Source: Pyrocephalus nanus (taxonomy: Eukaryota > Chordata > Aves > Passeriformes > Tyrannidae). From it: a stretch of DNA of 64,000 nucleotides. Positions within the stretch are counted from its first letter, which is position 1. Every line of letters begins with the position of its first letter. Both the position numbers and the translations under genes were made by a program. Of the stretch, positions 62,840-64,000 are shown piece after piece. The DNA lies in the NCBI GenBank assembly GCA_038380795.1, contig CM076261.1, positions 7,384,556 through 7,448,555 on the forward strand, in the 5' to 3' direction. The notes under the pieces are model-generated. The model was given only the letters and a program-made list of their open reading frames with translations, was not told where the DNA came from and searched no databases.

Positions 62840-64000
62840 CTGCAAAGAAAATGCCAGATCCTGGGCGTTGCATATATGTAAGTAATCAGATCGACAGCCA
62901 ACAAGCACAGAAGGAGGCTCTAGTGCCTAGGAAGAATGTGATCAAAGGGCAGCTGAGTGAATGTGCAACATCCTTATTACCCTCATATCCTGTATCTACC
63001 TGTCTCTGAAGTATGGCTGGCTAAAAGCACAGACTGTGAGTAGGCCATTTCTTCTGTTTTAATATGCTTATTTTGCAAAAAACAAAAAATATTCCTAATA
63101 AAACACACACACACACCACCCCAAAAAAAGGTGGAAGGAGTGGAGTATGGGTGAATGCCACTAGTCCTTTGGCATCCAAGAACAGGCCCACTGCTGCAAA
63201 TCAGTGAAGGAGGAAGATTACCATAGGATTAGTACACCATTTACTGTAAGTCTACACTGTGCACGAATTTGGAGCTAGACTAAAATACTATCCTAAAAAA
63301 TTGAAAGGTAAATGTGCTAACCAGCAGTAACAAAAATAAGAAATACAAATTTTATTTCACTGTGATTGCTATAGGTTAATTCTTGGTTGCTCTCAGGCTT
63401 ACCTGAGGTTACAGAGAGAAAAGGAAAAATGCTTAAGAATATGGGAAAATATGTCTAAATGTAATGTGTGCATAAAATGTAGGACACTTGTCTTGTAAAT
63501 GAGGTAGTTTTCTGAAGAAAAGAGATCCATTATTTTCTAGAACTTTCACAACTGTGGAGAAACAGAGGTGCATTTTGTCAGCCATGGTTTAAATTTTACA
63601 TTAATAAAATAACCTTCTAAGGAATAGAAACTATTACAAACAGTAAAGCTGGCCATTCATCTTGCAACTGCTAGCCTAATTTTAAAGAACAAAACCTTAT
63701 AAATTTTTCTCCAGAAAATTCTCATGTACAGAATTTCCTGTCTCAATGAATATTTGTTCAGTTCTTTATTTACTTTGATTGAGCTCTATTTCTGTAGCCC
63801 TATTGTTTGCAAATCAATGCCTTTCCAAATAAAATGCCATATTTCCCAGACACTGCTAATCAATTCATGCTATGGATGAGTTAAATAAGAATTTTTTTTT
63901 TACCATTGTGAATAAAACAAATTGCGTTAAAAGGCACATGTGTGTTCCTAAAAGTTTCAATCCATCTTAGTGGAACTATTGGAAGGGGCAGTAACTTAGC
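62840..64000. other. Unique AT-rich sequence, possible intron
   Basis: This contains a short (AC)7 tract at 63103-63116 and otherwise no recognisable repeat or gene. If the minus-strand exon at 62665-62839 is real, this would be its upstream intron. Confidence 0.5.
63103..63116. repeat. Short (AC)7 microsatellite
   Basis: Seven perfect AC units, followed by a cacccc and A-rich stretch. It is too short to be notably unstable. Confidence 0.85.

Noticed and set aside
1..64000. CRISPR arrays, bacterial operons, tRNA and rRNA genes, viral or phage gene sets
   Set aside because: No regularly spaced repeats, no Shine-Dalgarno-led gene series, no tRNA T-loop (ggttcgaatcc-type) and no retroviral gag-pol-like frame were found. 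The window has the character of vertebrate noncoding DNA.

Overview
This window looks like a gene-poor stretch of a bird (or closely related sauropsid) nuclear chromosome. The base composition is AT-rich. No reading frame has a recognisable protein family except fragments of retrotransposon. There is no CpG-rich promoter, no tRNA or rRNA that I could see, and nothing bacterial in layout. The only clearly identifiable features are six copies of CR1, the dominant avian LINE. All are 5'-truncated and all are dead. Together they cover about 3 kb, roughly 5 % of the window, which is a normal repeat load for a bird.

Layout: 1-4867 is unique AT-rich sequence. A 0.58-kb CR1 sits at 4868-5444. A long, almost repeat-free stretch runs from 5445 to 34320, broken only by homopolymers, short tandem repeats and a few hairpins. 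A short CR1 lies at 34321-34585, an A/C-rich low-complexity patch at about 37490-37640, a CR1 at 40678-41190 and a reverse-oriented CR1 at 44642-45140. A 150-bp CR1 tail lies at 51531-51684. The largest copy, at 54872-55958, still carries part of the reverse transcriptase. The rest, to 64000, is unique sequence with an (ATTT)n and a short (AC)n tract.

No gene can be named. The best candidate for a cellular coding sequence is on the minus strand at 62665-62839. It is an open 57-codon segment with a charged, protein-like composition, preceded by a good splice acceptor and ending in a stop, so it could be the last exon of a gene entering from the right. A weaker set of exon-like segments lies on the plus strand in the first 14 kb. 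The remainder is best described as intronic or intergenic DNA, possibly with some conserved noncoding elements that cannot be shown without an alignment. I found no evidence for a new biological system. The more unusual items are several perfect inverted repeats (12534-12597, 17591-17616, 48345-48384), a T16-G15 homopolymer junction, and a CR1 copy whose two catalytic aspartates have both become asparagine.
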